Below are positions 13,032 through 21,846 of a stretch of DNA of 32,935 nt, piece after piece. Each line of letters starts with the position of its first letter. Positions within the stretch are counted from its first letter, which is position 1. Origin of the DNA: a virus; IMG/VR virus record IMGVR_UViG_3300010885_006365, positions 1 to 32,935 of that record; one strand, 5' to 3'. The notes below the pieces were generated by a model that did not search any database, was not told the DNA's origin, and saw nothing but the letters and a program-made list of their open reading frames with translations. The translations under genes were made by a program, and so were the position numbers.

Positions 13032-14013
13032 AAATATTTTTTAATTCCTGCAATTTTAATTCGTCATTGCTTTTTGGTTGCTCATAATCAAACATTCCTT
13101 CAACGCTAAAACCTTTTACTTTACCATCCTTTACTAACTGCCAAACATCATTATTTTCTACATAGAAACTACCAAACCATGTACCATCCGGTAAATCATT
13201 AAACGCCTCAATTGGTTTAATACCTCTATTGCTATCACTGATAAAACTTTCAAACATCGTTACTCCTTGCATCTGCAAATTTTCATCGTGCATTAAATTG
13301 ACATTCTTTTGGTAGCCTTTCTTTGCAAACTTTATAGCTATTTGTTTAATAGTATCGGTAGTAAACTTTACATAATGTTCGCCTAATGATTGGTTATTTC
13401 TATAGATTAATTGCTGCGGTATCATTAAAGGACCAGTAATAATATGCTCATCTTCATTTTGGATAGCAAAAACCATTTGCTCAAACTTGCTACCAATGCT
13501 GCCTAATTCTTTAATCACATCGGCATTATTATCATAGTGTTTAGATATTCCTAATTCTTTTATTTTTTCAACCTTTGCCTTATTGCTACCTGTTGCGTAA
13601 ACTCTGCTTTCAGGAATGCCTAAATCTTTTGCAGTTGATAACATCCCTGCTTTGTCCTGCCTTGCTGAAATTATATAAACAGTATTACCATCTGCAATTT
13701 GTTTTTTTGCTAATTCTTTACCTCGTGATGTGCTTAATGTATCGTCATAATCAAAAGAAACTTTATTACCTGCAAAATGCTGTTCCCACATTGAATTGCA
13801 AATAGCTACAGCTTGTTCGTTATCCTTACCTTCATTAATTACGTAACTAATACAGCGTGGCAAAAACGCATCTTTATGTTCGCCTTTTGTAGGTTCCATA
13901 AATGCTAAAAAATCACGTTTAATAGCTGGCGCATCTACTAACGCAACGAAAGAAACTTCAGCGTTATCGGCTTCCTTATCGTTAATAATTAAATCGTAAA
14001 TTGGTAAGTTCAT
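13018..14013 (-). CDS. Prohead protease (XkdF-like) with an inserted HAD-type phosphatase domain
   Basis: A 331-residue protein built in blocks. Residues 1-40 and about 180-312 form an XkdF/prohead-type serine protease with probable His242 (LMHDE) and Ser303 (KGFSVEG); it would cut scaffold and capsid during maturation. Residues 53-78 carry PRCISYVINEGKDNEQAVAI, a motif seen in other phage head proteins. Residues 84-170 match a HAD hydrolase: DYDDT (Asp88, Asp90, Thr92), IIS (Ser116), Lys145 or 147 and DNNAD (Asp161, Asp165). All catalytic HAD residues are present, so the insert may be active. The gene comes just after the tape measure gene and before the scaffold, and has the two-part start element. 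Confidence 0.8.
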   Translation of the reverse strand: MNLPIYDLIINDKEADNAEVSFVALVDAPAIKRDFLAFMEPTKGEHKDAFLPRCISYVINEGKDNEQAVAICNSMWEQHFAGNKVSFDYDDTLSTSRGKELAKKQIADGNTVYIISARQDKAGMLSTAKDLGIPESRVYATGSNKAKVEKIKELGISKHYDNNADVIKELGSIGSKFEQMVFAIQNEDEHIITGPLMIPQQLIYRNNQSLGEHYVKFTTDTIKQIAIKFAKKGYQKNVNLMHDENLQMQGVTMFESFISDSNRGIKPIEAFNDLPDGTWFGSFYVENNDVWQLVKDGKVKGFSVEGMFDYEQPKSNDELKLQELKNILNKI

Positions 14014-14046
14014 AATAGTATTATATAAAAAATTTAATCTTGTTTA
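14014..14046 (-). promoter_or_regulatory. Two-part start-site element, copy 2 (prohead protease gene)
   Basis: On the minus strand TAAACAA (14046-14040), 11 bases, then TTATATAATACTATT (14028-14014) touching the ATG. It differs from copies 1 and 3 only at the central base of the inverted repeat (C instead of G), while the 11-base spacer differs in sequence but not in length. The upstream half overlaps the stop codon of the tape measure gene. Confidence 0.6.
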
Positions 14047-16092
14047 ATTTATTCGTGCTGCCCTGTTTAATCTTGCTATACGCTCCTGGTTATTAGTGAC
14101 ATCTGTTTCTAATACAAAGGCTCTGCTAGATGCCTGCCCTATGCTATTAATACTTTGTTGGTCTAGAGTAGTTGTTGTAGCTTGTGCTGTTAATGGTGCT
14201 ACTGCTGCTGATACATTTGCTCCTGCCGGTAATGATGCACTTCCACTACTTTTGCCTGGTACTTTTGTAGCAAGTATATTTTTTACCGCTCCAAAACCTG
14301 TGGCTGCTGCTGCAATAACTGCAGGGATAGCTGCTGGGAAACCTAATTTTACACCTGCTGCAATACCTTGATAAGTATTTATTAAAGCATTTGCAACACC
14401 AATAGCTTTGGCTGCTACTGTATCTTGACCTAATAAATTTGCTACATCGCTTGCAGCTTGTTGATAAGATTTTATTAAAGCTAATTTTCCTGCATTTTCT
14501 TTTTCAGTAATACTCAATTTAGCCTTACTTGCTTCATCTGTAATAGCTGTTAATTTATCTTGATGTTGTTGCTCTAATAATGCTAATTCTCCATCTGTTA
14601 ATTCTTTATTTGCTTTTGCTAAATTAAAAGCGTTATTTTCTGCTGTTATTTTTGCTGCTGCTAGTGCATCAATTTTTAATGCAGCTTCTTCAGGATTATC
14701 AGTAGGTAATATTTTATTAACCCTTTCAGCTTCTAATAATTTTGCATCGTTTAAAGCCTTTGTATTTGTTAATTCTTTTGCTGCTGCTTTTGCTGCATTT
14801 GCATCAATTAAAGCCTGTTGTTGAATAGCAGTATTTTCATTTATTAATTTTACTCTTGCATCGTATGTTTCCTTACTAATTAATTTTTGATTGAGTAAAT
14901 CAGCTTCTTTATCTATTTCTTTTTGATTATTAACAGCAATTTCGTTTTGCTTTTTTGTAAAATCGTCTTTAATACGATTAAGCATTGTTTGCGTAATAAG
15001 GTCATCAGTTGCATTTTGTTGTGCTATTCTATTATTCTCAATTTCTCTTTCTTTTGCTGCTCTATCTTCTGCTGCTTTTTGTTTAGCATCATTATTTTTT
15101 TTATTTAATTTAACCGATTGCTCTCCTGCTTTTTCTTCTTTTTTGTTTGCTGCCTCATCTGCTTTTGCTTTATCGGCTGCTACCTTTTCAAGCCTTTTTT
15201 GTTCTTCAATATCTAAAACTTGTTTATCAGTTTTTAACTTTAAAAACTGTTTCATGTCTTCATCATTTAAGCCATTTTGTAGCTTAAATTTTGACCTTAA
15301 AGTTTCTAGTTCATTATCTGCTTGCTTTTGTTTTAACTTATAAATTACAGCTTCTTGACCGCCTTGCGCTTGTAGTATTCTTATTTGATTGCCAATTGCT
15401 GCATTTGTTTTATCTGTTGCCTCTGCTAATTTCGTTTGAGCCTTTTCTGCTGCACTTGCAGAATTTGCCCATGCCATTATTTTATCAACTAAAAAACCAA
15501 CTGCTACAACTAGAGCACCTACACCAGTTGAAATAATTGCACCCCTTAAAACTTTAAATGAATTGCTAGTAGTTACAACTGCAATCCCAAATAATTTTTG
15601 CGCTGAAGTTGCTAATCCTGTTGCTATTGCAAATCCCTTTTGTACAATACTATTTTGTAACACTTGCGCATACAAAATTTTAAAACTATCAATAGCACCA
15701 AATACTCCGCTTATACCTTGCTGCAATGCCATTGCACTTTGCACTTTTAACAAGGCTTCTTCTACCTTTTTATTTTCCCCACCAAATAAACCCATTGCAC
15801 CTTGCAAGGCACTAAATCCACCTACAGCACCCTGTAATGCTCCGCCTAATGCTACAAACTTTTTATCAGGGTTGAATGTATCAGCTACTGCTTTTGCATC
15901 GCCAATAGCATCCTTTAATTTAGCTACTTTTTTTGCTGCATCTGCTGCTTCTTTTGAAGTTTCGCCAAACTGCATAGACATATTAACAAGTTCCTGCGTT
16001 GCCTCTCTTAAAACTTGTTTATATGATTTTACCGATTGTTCAGCATTACCGCTGTCGGTTGTTAGTTTAAATGCTATTTCTTGGGTTGCCAT
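14044..16092 (-). CDS. Tape measure protein
   Basis: A 682-residue protein that sets tail length and is likely ejected with the DNA. It has N-terminal helices (EQSVKSYKQVLREATQELVN, about 18-37), hydrophobic Gly/Ala-rich segments (about 85-205, with GVGALVVAVGFLVDKIMAW near 191-209), a long charged coiled coil (about 215-530, rich in Lys, Glu, Ala and Asn) and a second hydrophobic segment near 585-615 (AAIPAVIAAAATGFGAV). From the usual scale of about 1.5 angstrom per residue, a tail of roughly 100 nm is expected. The ATG overlaps the preceding stop. No lysozyme or peptidase domain is visible. Confidence 0.85.
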   Translation of the reverse strand: MATQEIAFKLTTDSGNAEQSVKSYKQVLREATQELVNMSMQFGETSKEAADAAKKVAKLKDAIGDAKAVADTFNPDKKFVALGGALQGAVGGFSALQGAMGLFGGENKKVEEALLKVQSAMALQQGISGVFGAIDSFKILYAQVLQNSIVQKGFAIATGLATSAQKLFGIAVVTTSNSFKVLRGAIISTGVGALVVAVGFLVDKIMAWANSASAAEKAQTKLAEATDKTNAAIGNQIRILQAQGGQEAVIYKLKQKQADNELETLRSKFKLQNGLNDEDMKQFLKLKTDKQVLDIEEQKRLEKVAADKAKADEAANKKEEKAGEQSVKLNKKNNDAKQKAAEDRAAKEREIENNRIAQQNATDDLITQTMLNRIKDDFTKKQNEIAVNNQKEIDKEADLLNQKLISKETYDARVKLINENTAIQQQALIDANAAKAAAKELTNTKALNDAKLLEAERVNKILPTDNPEEAALKIDALAAAKITAENNAFNLAKANKELTDGELALLEQQHQDKLTAITDEASKAKLSITEKENAGKLALIKSYQQAASDVANLLGQDTVAAKAIGVANALINTYQGIAAGVKLGFPAAIPAVIAAAATGFGAVKNILATKVPGKSSGSASLPAGANVSAAVAPLTAQATTTTLDQQSINSIGQASSRAFVLETDVTNNQERIARLNRAARIN

Positions 16093-18185
16093 TAATATAT
16101 TTTATTTATTACTTTTAAAAATTCTGCCTTTGTTGTTTCGTTTGCATTTGGTGTGTAGTCTATTAATTTAACTAACCGATATAAACCACCATCAATAAAA
16201 TAGTATTTTGAAAAATCTAGGTTAAACACATCTACATCGTTTAGTTTTACTTCGCAACTCAACAGCTTACTGTCTTTATCGGTTATCTCTGCCATGTAAG
16301 GACTATAATAAACATTAAATTGATTAACATTTAAACCACCTGCAAGTAAACTAAAATATAGTTCCTTTGGCACTCCGAATTGTATGTCATCACTTGGCGC
16401 ATCTGGAGAATTTAAATGTCCACAGTATGGGTAAACAGTAGATGAAGCCAATGTACTTGTATTAGATGTATTGCGTAAATTCCAACTACTAACCCCTGTT
16501 ATTTTTTTGTATTGTAGTATCCTAATATTACTATCTACTCGTTCCTCTGTATAAGGGTTATTACCGCTGCGTTTAAATATTGTGCTATAGACTTTATCCT
16601 CGCCTAAATAGCCTACCAATGGAGTAGGACTAAATATTAATTCTAGCTTTGCTGTTTCTTTTGCAAATTCAAATGCGCTATCGTAGATTAATTCCCCATA
16701 CCCCTGATTATATGCCTTTTGATATAAGTCATTATAATAGTCACTATCATTTTTAAATTTAAAAGAATAGTATCGGCTGTTTAATTCGCTCATTGGCTTA
16801 ACCTTAATAGGTTTGCTTCTATCAATCTTTAATGTCCAATCTTCTACATTGTTTAAATAATAATCTACATAAGGTTTGATAACTAAATGTTTATCGTTAA
16901 ACCTATCCTCATCAATATACAGATTAAACAGCTTTATAATTGAAGTAAAGAAATCTTTTTGAAGCACATTTTTAGGCAGCATTTCATTCATTATTACCAT
17001 CTCATTACCTAAATACTCAACAGTTTGTGGTATGGCTGATTGTATCTCAAAAAATCCATCATTGTATTTAATATATTGCCCTGCTGTTAATGTGATATTT
17101 GTTTCAACTCTTAAACTTACTGTATCATTTTTAGTCAAGGAAATTGAGTAGCCATCATCAATAGCCTGATCCCATATGTATGTTGTGCCACTAGTAATAG
17201 TTCTCGTATTTACTGCTGTTCCATTTTTATATAAATGAAATTTGATAAACTTACCGCTGCCATAGGTTACATTGATTGCAAAATTTAATGTCCAAAATAA
17301 ATTAAAGGATATTGTTGGTTCGCCAACGTAAGTAAATAAACCATTATCAGTTGTAGTAAATAATGGATAAAGACTATCTAATAAATTTTGTGTAACTATT
17401 TGAATGCCTATTGTAGTGTTATCAATAACATTGTAAGCATTTGTAATACTACGTTGACCATTTACAAGGTTACTAGTTTTTAAGGTCATTTTTGCCCTGT
17501 TAAAAGGCACTATTAAATTTTTAAACCTTGTAGTATTAAATAGGCTACATTCATAAGTATACCCTGCTGCTGCAAAGATTTTATCTATATATTCTTTTAC
17601 AAATAAAGCCGGCTTAAAAGCATTTTGAGTAAAGCCATGTTTACCACCTAATACGTTGCCACTTGTTAACCCTACATTACCGTAGTCAATCAAAGGATAA
17701 ACATAACCACTACCGCCTGCATTATCCCAACTGCTTACTATATTAGCACCCCACGCATGGTTATAAGCTGAAAAATCTAAGTCCTCTAGTTTAGATGCAC
17801 CTAATTTTGAAACAAAACCGCCCAACTCACCTAATACACTACATTCATATTCTACATTATCTCCATCAATTATAATTTCTAATAGCCTGAATGTGCCTTT
17901 AATTAAAGTCATATCGTCAATATCAATCCTACATTTGGCTGTTCTTGCTGCGTTAAAATTATAGCCAATGTTTGCGCCTGTATTGTTGGTATCGTTGCTA
18001 TTATTAAAGTCAAAAATATTGCCTAATAAGTTGTTATTTTTAGCAGTTCCAGGAAGTATAATAGTCTTGGTAAATGGTGTAGCCTTACTGTCTATATTTC
18101 TAATATCATCAATAGCGTAGGTAATTTGATTACTCAATTGAGCATTAATATCCAGTAAATTATCTTCTATATAAATCTTTGTCAT
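16092..18185 (-). CDS. Large tail-tip / baseplate-like protein
   Basis: A 697-residue protein starting MTKIYIEDNLLDINAQLSNQ, followed by RNIDSKATPFTKTIILPGTAKNN (about 29-51), a start block I associate with tail-tip proteins of Bacteroidota phages. The rest is beta-rich with many Tyr and Asn, e.g. YECSLFNTTRFKNLIVPFNR. It is coupled to the 377-residue gene before it and to the tape measure gene after it by overlapping start and stop codons. A role in the tail tip below the tape measure is inferred. Confidence 0.6.
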   Translation of the reverse strand: MTKIYIEDNLLDINAQLSNQITYAIDDIRNIDSKATPFTKTIILPGTAKNNNLLGNIFDFNNSNDTNNTGANIGYNFNAARTAKCRIDIDDMTLIKGTFRLLEIIIDGDNVEYECSVLGELGGFVSKLGASKLEDLDFSAYNHAWGANIVSSWDNAGGSGYVYPLIDYGNVGLTSGNVLGGKHGFTQNAFKPALFVKEYIDKIFAAAGYTYECSLFNTTRFKNLIVPFNRAKMTLKTSNLVNGQRSITNAYNVIDNTTIGIQIVTQNLLDSLYPLFTTTDNGLFTYVGEPTISFNLFWTLNFAINVTYGSGKFIKFHLYKNGTAVNTRTITSGTTYIWDQAIDDGYSISLTKNDTVSLRVETNITLTAGQYIKYNDGFFEIQSAIPQTVEYLGNEMVIMNEMLPKNVLQKDFFTSIIKLFNLYIDEDRFNDKHLVIKPYVDYYLNNVEDWTLKIDRSKPIKVKPMSELNSRYYSFKFKNDSDYYNDLYQKAYNQGYGELIYDSAFEFAKETAKLELIFSPTPLVGYLGEDKVYSTIFKRSGNNPYTEERVDSNIRILQYKKITGVSSWNLRNTSNTSTLASSTVYPYCGHLNSPDAPSDDIQFGVPKELYFSLLAGGLNVNQFNVYYSPYMAEITDKDSKLLSCEVKLNDVDVFNLDFSKYYFIDGGLYRLVKLIDYTPNANETTKAEFLKVINKIY

Positions 18186-19318
18186 TATCGTAGTTGACTA
18201 TTGCGCTGTGAATTAAAACTAAATTCAATCTCTAAAGGCTTAAGCCTATCATTGACATACTTGTTAAATGTGTAGCTGCTGTTTGTAATTGTAACAGGGT
18301 AATAATAGCCATCAATCTCCATCAGTATTTGTGGCGACATAATCAAATCGGCTGCCCATTGCCATTCTGCATCGGTCAAAGCTGAAGCCGTTAGTTTATA
18401 TTTAAAGGTGCTAGTATTATAATAGTTAACATTGCCTTCGTAGTATTTATTGCCACTTAAATAGTTAACCGCTGTATTGGTAAACCTGTAGTCTGTTTGC
18501 TCAAAATCTTTGCGCTTTAAATCCATTGACAGCTTACTAACTAAATCAAATCTAAGGCTATCAAATACTCCCCAACCATTTAAAAAATGTACATTGATTG
18601 GAGTATATTTAGGATTGCAGGTATTTGTAACCTTAAATGTTTCTGTTCCATCAATATCAATAGTATAGTATTTTGCTGCTGTTGTACTTATTCCGAAGCC
18701 TTGTAAAATACCTTCGCTACCAATGTTTAATTGATAAAAGCCGGCTGTTTTGCTTACTGTTGCAGAAGCTACCAATGTATTGCTACCATCATAAGTTTTT
18801 ACATTTATGTTTTTAGTAGCAGTCAAATAAAGTCCTATAAATAACTTTTCGCCATTATCAGTATTGGCATAATTAGGTCGATTAGTAAAACATTTATTTG
18901 CCCTATCTGCTATAGTTGTTAATCTACGTTTAAATAATGGTGCGTTAAAATTATAAGCTACTGTGTTACCGCTTGCCATGTTTGTAGTTGTTACCCCGCT
19001 CAATTCTTCACCGTAGCGCACTTGGTAAGTTAAACCAACCTCACCGCTTACATTTGGTTGGTCAACTATAAAATCACTAATAGGATCAAACCATTCGTAG
19101 GTCATTGAATTACGCACAATATTTGCAGCGTTAAAATAACCTCTTGAAGTTGTAGGGTCAGCAAACTGCCTTACTCTTATTTTTTGCGTTCCATTTATCC
19201 AAACATCAAACACATATTTAAATTCAATGTCTGCACTATTGGTGCTACTTACAACGTGCCATAATTCATCTTGTACTGTACTGCCACTTGCAGGAGTATT
19301 AACTATTGTTATTGCCAT
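18185..19318 (-). CDS. Tail protein, probably distal tail or tip
   Basis: A 377-residue beta-rich protein. The first 170 residues (IVNTPASGSTVQDELWHVVS, FKYVFDVWINGTQKIRVRQF) look like fibronectin-like domains; the C-terminal part (KLSMDLKRKDFEQTDYRFT, EWQWAADLIMSPQILMEIDG, VNDRLKPLEIEFSFNSQRNS) resembles a tail-tip subunit. Its neighbours are the neck-like protein (210 aa) and the large tip protein. The family is recognised only by general pattern. Confidence 0.55.
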   Translation of the reverse strand: MAITIVNTPASGSTVQDELWHVVSSTNSADIEFKYVFDVWINGTQKIRVRQFADPTTSRGYFNAANIVRNSMTYEWFDPISDFIVDQPNVSGEVGLTYQVRYGEELSGVTTTNMASGNTVAYNFNAPLFKRRLTTIADRANKCFTNRPNYANTDNGEKLFIGLYLTATKNINVKTYDGSNTLVASATVSKTAGFYQLNIGSEGILQGFGISTTAAKYYTIDIDGTETFKVTNTCNPKYTPINVHFLNGWGVFDSLRFDLVSKLSMDLKRKDFEQTDYRFTNTAVNYLSGNKYYEGNVNYYNTSTFKYKLTASALTDAEWQWAADLIMSPQILMEIDGYYYPVTITNSSYTFNKYVNDRLKPLEIEFSFNSQRNSQLR

Positions 19319-19320
19319 GA

Positions 19321-19953
19321 TTATTGTACAATGTTTATTTTAATTTTATTTCCAATCATTTCAGCTAAATCTGCCGGTAATTTTTCAAATGCTATCGCTA
19401 TTGCCTCATCCAAATAATGCGTTGCTTTAATACCATATTTTTTAATTAAGAAAATCAATTGTTCTGTTTGCAAATCAATTAAGGACATTTTCTTTTGCTC
19501 GTTTTTTTGAATGCCACTTTTATTATTTTGTATAGTGCTAATCTTTGCCTTACCACTTTCAATGTACTTTTTTATGGATGCCCTGCCATCTGCACTCATA
19601 CCATAATTTTTAAATTGATAAGGACTATCAGGCGCATTTTTACTACTTGTTACACCATGTACCCCTTTATTTGGATAATCAAAATAGCTAGGCATTAATA
19701 CATCCATTCCCAATTTATCCGTATAAACTTTTAATTCTACTTTACTTGCTAGGTTACCAGATGCTGTAACATTTTTACGCTTCATTACATCTGCCAATAT
19801 CTTTTGAAAGTCTAACCCATATTCATAAAATAACTTATTTACACCAGTATAGAAATTACTATCTATTAATTCTACATCATGTAAATTCTCATTAATGCCG
19901 TCTATACTTTTTAAGTTAGCTGCTTGCGCTGCTGCTATGCTTTTGTAAGCCAT
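19321..19953 (-). CDS. Possible neck / tail completion protein
   Basis: A 210-residue protein with KRKNVTASGNLASKVELKVY (about 58-77), a pattern found in HK97 gp10-like tail completion proteins (basic residues followed by an SG-x-L strand), and a helical C-terminus (LIDLQTEQLIFLIKKYGIKA). Its start lies inside the -1 frame extension of the chaperone gene, as the gene after lambda G/GT does. Assignment is tentative. Confidence 0.45.
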   Translation of the reverse strand: MAYKSIAAAQAANLKSIDGINENLHDVELIDSNFYTGVNKLFYEYGLDFQKILADVMKRKNVTASGNLASKVELKVYTDKLGMDVLMPSYFDYPNKGVHGVTSSKNAPDSPYQFKNYGMSADGRASIKKYIESGKAKISTIQNNKSGIQKNEQKKMSLIDLQTEQLIFLIKKYGIKATHYLDEAIAIAFEKLPADLAEMIGNKIKINIVQ

Positions 19954-20204
19954 CGTTTTCTATTTTCATTTTTAAGTATAGCAAATCATTTAGAAAGTTT
20001 ATTGCTGTTAAATTCCAAACCTCATTAACAGATATTCCCTCAAAGTCTGCGACCATTTTGGCATTGTAAACCCACCCAAAAGACTGTTGAAATTCACTAA
20101 GGCTTCCGTTACTGTCGCTCTCTCCATCCCTTTCTTTGTCGCTTCCTGAACTAAATAAGGCTGGATAACCTGCATTAAGATTTGATATTGTAGATAAAAA
20201 AAAA
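19916..20204 (-). CDS. -1 frame extension of the tail assembly chaperone (GT-like)
   Basis: If ribosomes slip back one base on the T9 run at 20204-20196, the reading frame continues about 95 codons to a TAA at 19916-19918, well past the frame-0 stop at 20008. The new part contains SLSEFQQSFGWVYNAKMVAD, FEGISVNEVWNLTAINFLND and LLYLKMKIENDG, which read like conserved protein and continue 90 bases beyond the frame-0 stop with no other gene on offer. This matches lambda gpG/gpGT: a short and a long chaperone from one gene upstream of the tape measure gene. A homopolymer sequencing error is the alternative. Confidence 0.65.
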
Positions 20205-20646
20205 CCGCTGCATGATAAGCAGCCTCAAAATCTACGTTCTCCATGTCCTTTGCAATATCTTGATGTTCTCGGTGGTAAACCTTACCTCTCCAATTTATTG
20301 GCTCTGCAATCGTTGCTAATAGCTTGTGGATGTCATTGATAATATCCTTTGCAAACGTGATGCCTTCAACGTACTTGGATGCTTTTTGTAGGTCATAATT
20401 CAATCGGTAAATTCTGCCATTTACAAACAGATACTTTGATGGCTTACCATTCATTAATTCCTTTCCAAATATCTCAAACGCTTTTACAATCTTGGCGCAC
20501 TCTTTATTAAAGGCTTTCATTTTCATTGCCTCAACTTGTTCAGGTACTTTGCCAGTAAGTACTCCAACCATTTTAATTGACTTGTCAAAGTCAATATCTT
20601 CGCCTTTGCTAATAAAATATAATTCCTGAAATTGTTTAACCTTCAT
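20008..20646 (-). CDS. Probable tail assembly chaperone (gpG-like), frame-0 product
   Basis: A 212-residue protein, helical, with MKVKQFQELYFISKGEDIDF at the start and FAKDIINDIHKLLATIAEPI near 98-117. The position between terminase and tail genes upstream of the tape measure gene, and the frameshift site at codons 149-151 (GTT TTT TTT T), identify it as a tail assembly chaperone that would coat the tape measure protein before the tube forms. The last 62 frame-0 codons overlap the -1 extension; both frames there are unusually rich in G and C at third positions for this genome, as expected when two frames are constrained. Its ATG carries the two-part start element. Confidence 0.65.
   Translation of the reverse strand: MKVKQFQELYFISKGEDIDFDKSIKMVGVLTGKVPEQVEAMKMKAFNKECAKIVKAFEIFGKELMNGKPSKYLFVNGRIYRLNYDLQKASKYVEGITFAKDIINDIHKLLATIAEPINWRGKVYHREHQDIAKDMENVDFEAAYHAAVFFYLQYQILMQVIQPYLVQEATKKGMERATVTEALVNFNSLLGGFTMPKWSQTLREYLLMRFGI
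20196..20204 (-). promoter_or_regulatory. T9 slippery site for -1 frameshifting
   Basis: Minus-strand codons GTT TTT TTT TAT give a run of nine T. Both Phe codons can re-pair perfectly after a one-base backward slip. I see no obvious strong downstream hairpin within the first 20 bases, so slipping would depend on the run itself. Confidence 0.6.
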
Positions 20647-20679
20647 AATACTATTATATAAATTTTAAGTAATTGTTTA
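20647..20679 (-). promoter_or_regulatory. Two-part start-site element, copy 3 (tail chaperone gene)
   Basis: On the minus strand TAAACAA (20679-20673), 11 bases, then TTATATAATAGTATT (20661-20647) touching the ATG. The upstream half begins at the TAA stop of the large terminase gene. It could start the late (virion) transcript separately from the terminase genes. Confidence 0.6.
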
Positions 20680-21846
20680 CAAGATATAATATTGACCGCT
20701 GCCCTTATTTTCTATAAAGCATTTGTTTGCTAGTGCCAATGCATTGACTGTATCGTCATGGAACCCAGTAGGTGCAGAGTATCTAACCCCTGTAGATGTG
20801 AATAAATATTCAAATATTTCTAATTCTGTTTTTATCTCATTGTCAGGATAACCCAAATCTCCTTTATGTATTGCCGATGCTAAGCCTTCCATTAATTGCT
20901 GCTTACTTGTGCTAGTGTATTTAAAGCCAGTCATATCATTAAAGTATCTTTGCAAGTCTTCTACAATGGCATCACCCACTCCTGTACTATCAATAAAAAT
21001 ATGTTTGTGTTTAGGGATGCGTTTAATTGTTTCCCTTGTTTGCATCCAGTCCTTTTGAAAACGTTCATAGTGCGCCACATTGCCGTTAACATCTAAACCA
21101 ATGATAACAGTCCAATCAAAGGACTTCGCCAAATCTATGCCGTAGTATCTAGCCTCTAAATTGCTCAAAGGTTTAACGCATTTAGCTATGTGCTCACTAC
21201 CAAAAGGGTTGGCAGCATTTTCCATTGCATTAGCCATGTACTCCTGCTCAAAAACTGCATGTGGAAGTTGCGCCCTTGCTGCATCTATTTCGGCAGGGTC
21301 AATATAAGGGTTATCATAAGTAGTAAATTTAAAAGTCTCCCATTCAGGACTACCATTTTTAAGGAATAAACTATAAAAATAATTCTTACCTCTTGGAGTG
21401 GATAAAAAGATGGCTTTGCCTTTGTAGTCTGTTAATGTAGGTCGTATGCTATTCTGCCATCCATCTTGTAAGTTAGGTATGAATGAAGCCTCATCTATAA
21501 TAGCCAAATGAAATTTTAAACCTCTAAGCGCATCTAATCGTTCGCCTGTAAAGAAACGAATTACACCGCCTGTTATAAACTGAATAACTAAATCACTTTC
21601 ATTCTTTTTATATAGGTTATCAGGAAGTAGTTTGCAAATCTCTTGAAAGAATATTTTGCCTAACTGATAGGTTGGTGTTATATAGGCTACTTGCTGCCTT
21701 GACACTCCGCATTCAATAGCAATGTTTTGACTGATTAATGATTTACCAAACCTTCTTCCTGCCATCATTACCCTAAACCTTGCCTCACTATCTAAAACCT
21801 TTTGTTGTGCAGGATGTGCTTCATTAAGTTTTATTTTTTGCTTCAT
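20677..21846 (-). CDS. terL: Terminase large subunit
   Basis: The 389-residue ATP-driven DNA packaging motor and nuclease. The ATPase domain has Walker A AGRRFGKS (29-36), Walker B IIDEA (116-120) and STPRG (149-153) as coupling motif. The nuclease domain has the acidic triad Asp238 (YYGIDLAKSFDW), Asp286 (FIDSTGVGD) and Asp364/365 (GFHDDTVNALALA). It overlaps the small subunit gene by 23 bases. The length is somewhat short but complete. It would dock on the portal, which is encoded 10 kb further on. Confidence 0.97.
   Translation of the reverse strand: MKQKIKLNEAHPAQQKVLDSEARFRVMMAGRRFGKSLISQNIAIECGVSRQQVAYITPTYQLGKIFFQEICKLLPDNLYKKNESDLVIQFITGGVIRFFTGERLDALRGLKFHLAIIDEASFIPNLQDGWQNSIRPTLTDYKGKAIFLSTPRGKNYFYSLFLKNGSPEWETFKFTTYDNPYIDPAEIDAARAQLPHAVFEQEYMANAMENAANPFGSEHIAKCVKPLSNLEARYYGIDLAKSFDWTVIIGLDVNGNVAHYERFQKDWMQTRETIKRIPKHKHIFIDSTGVGDAIVEDLQRYFNDMTGFKYTSTSKQQLMEGLASAIHKGDLGYPDNEIKTELEIFEYLFTSTGVRYSAPTGFHDDTVNALALANKCFIENKGSGQYYIL

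Noticed and set aside
12508-13032. Plus-strand ORF of 174 codons opposite the scaffold gene
   Set aside because: Antisense shadow: Ser/Val/Thr-rich, low-complexity product. The minus-strand frame has a clear head-module context and a start element.
15563-16171. Long plus-strand ORF (202 codons) opposite the tape measure gene
   Set aside because: It mirrors the Ala-rich coding strand of the tape measure gene; the product is low in complexity, Cys/Pro/Asn-rich, without recognisable motifs, and has no leader or neighbours on the plus strand.
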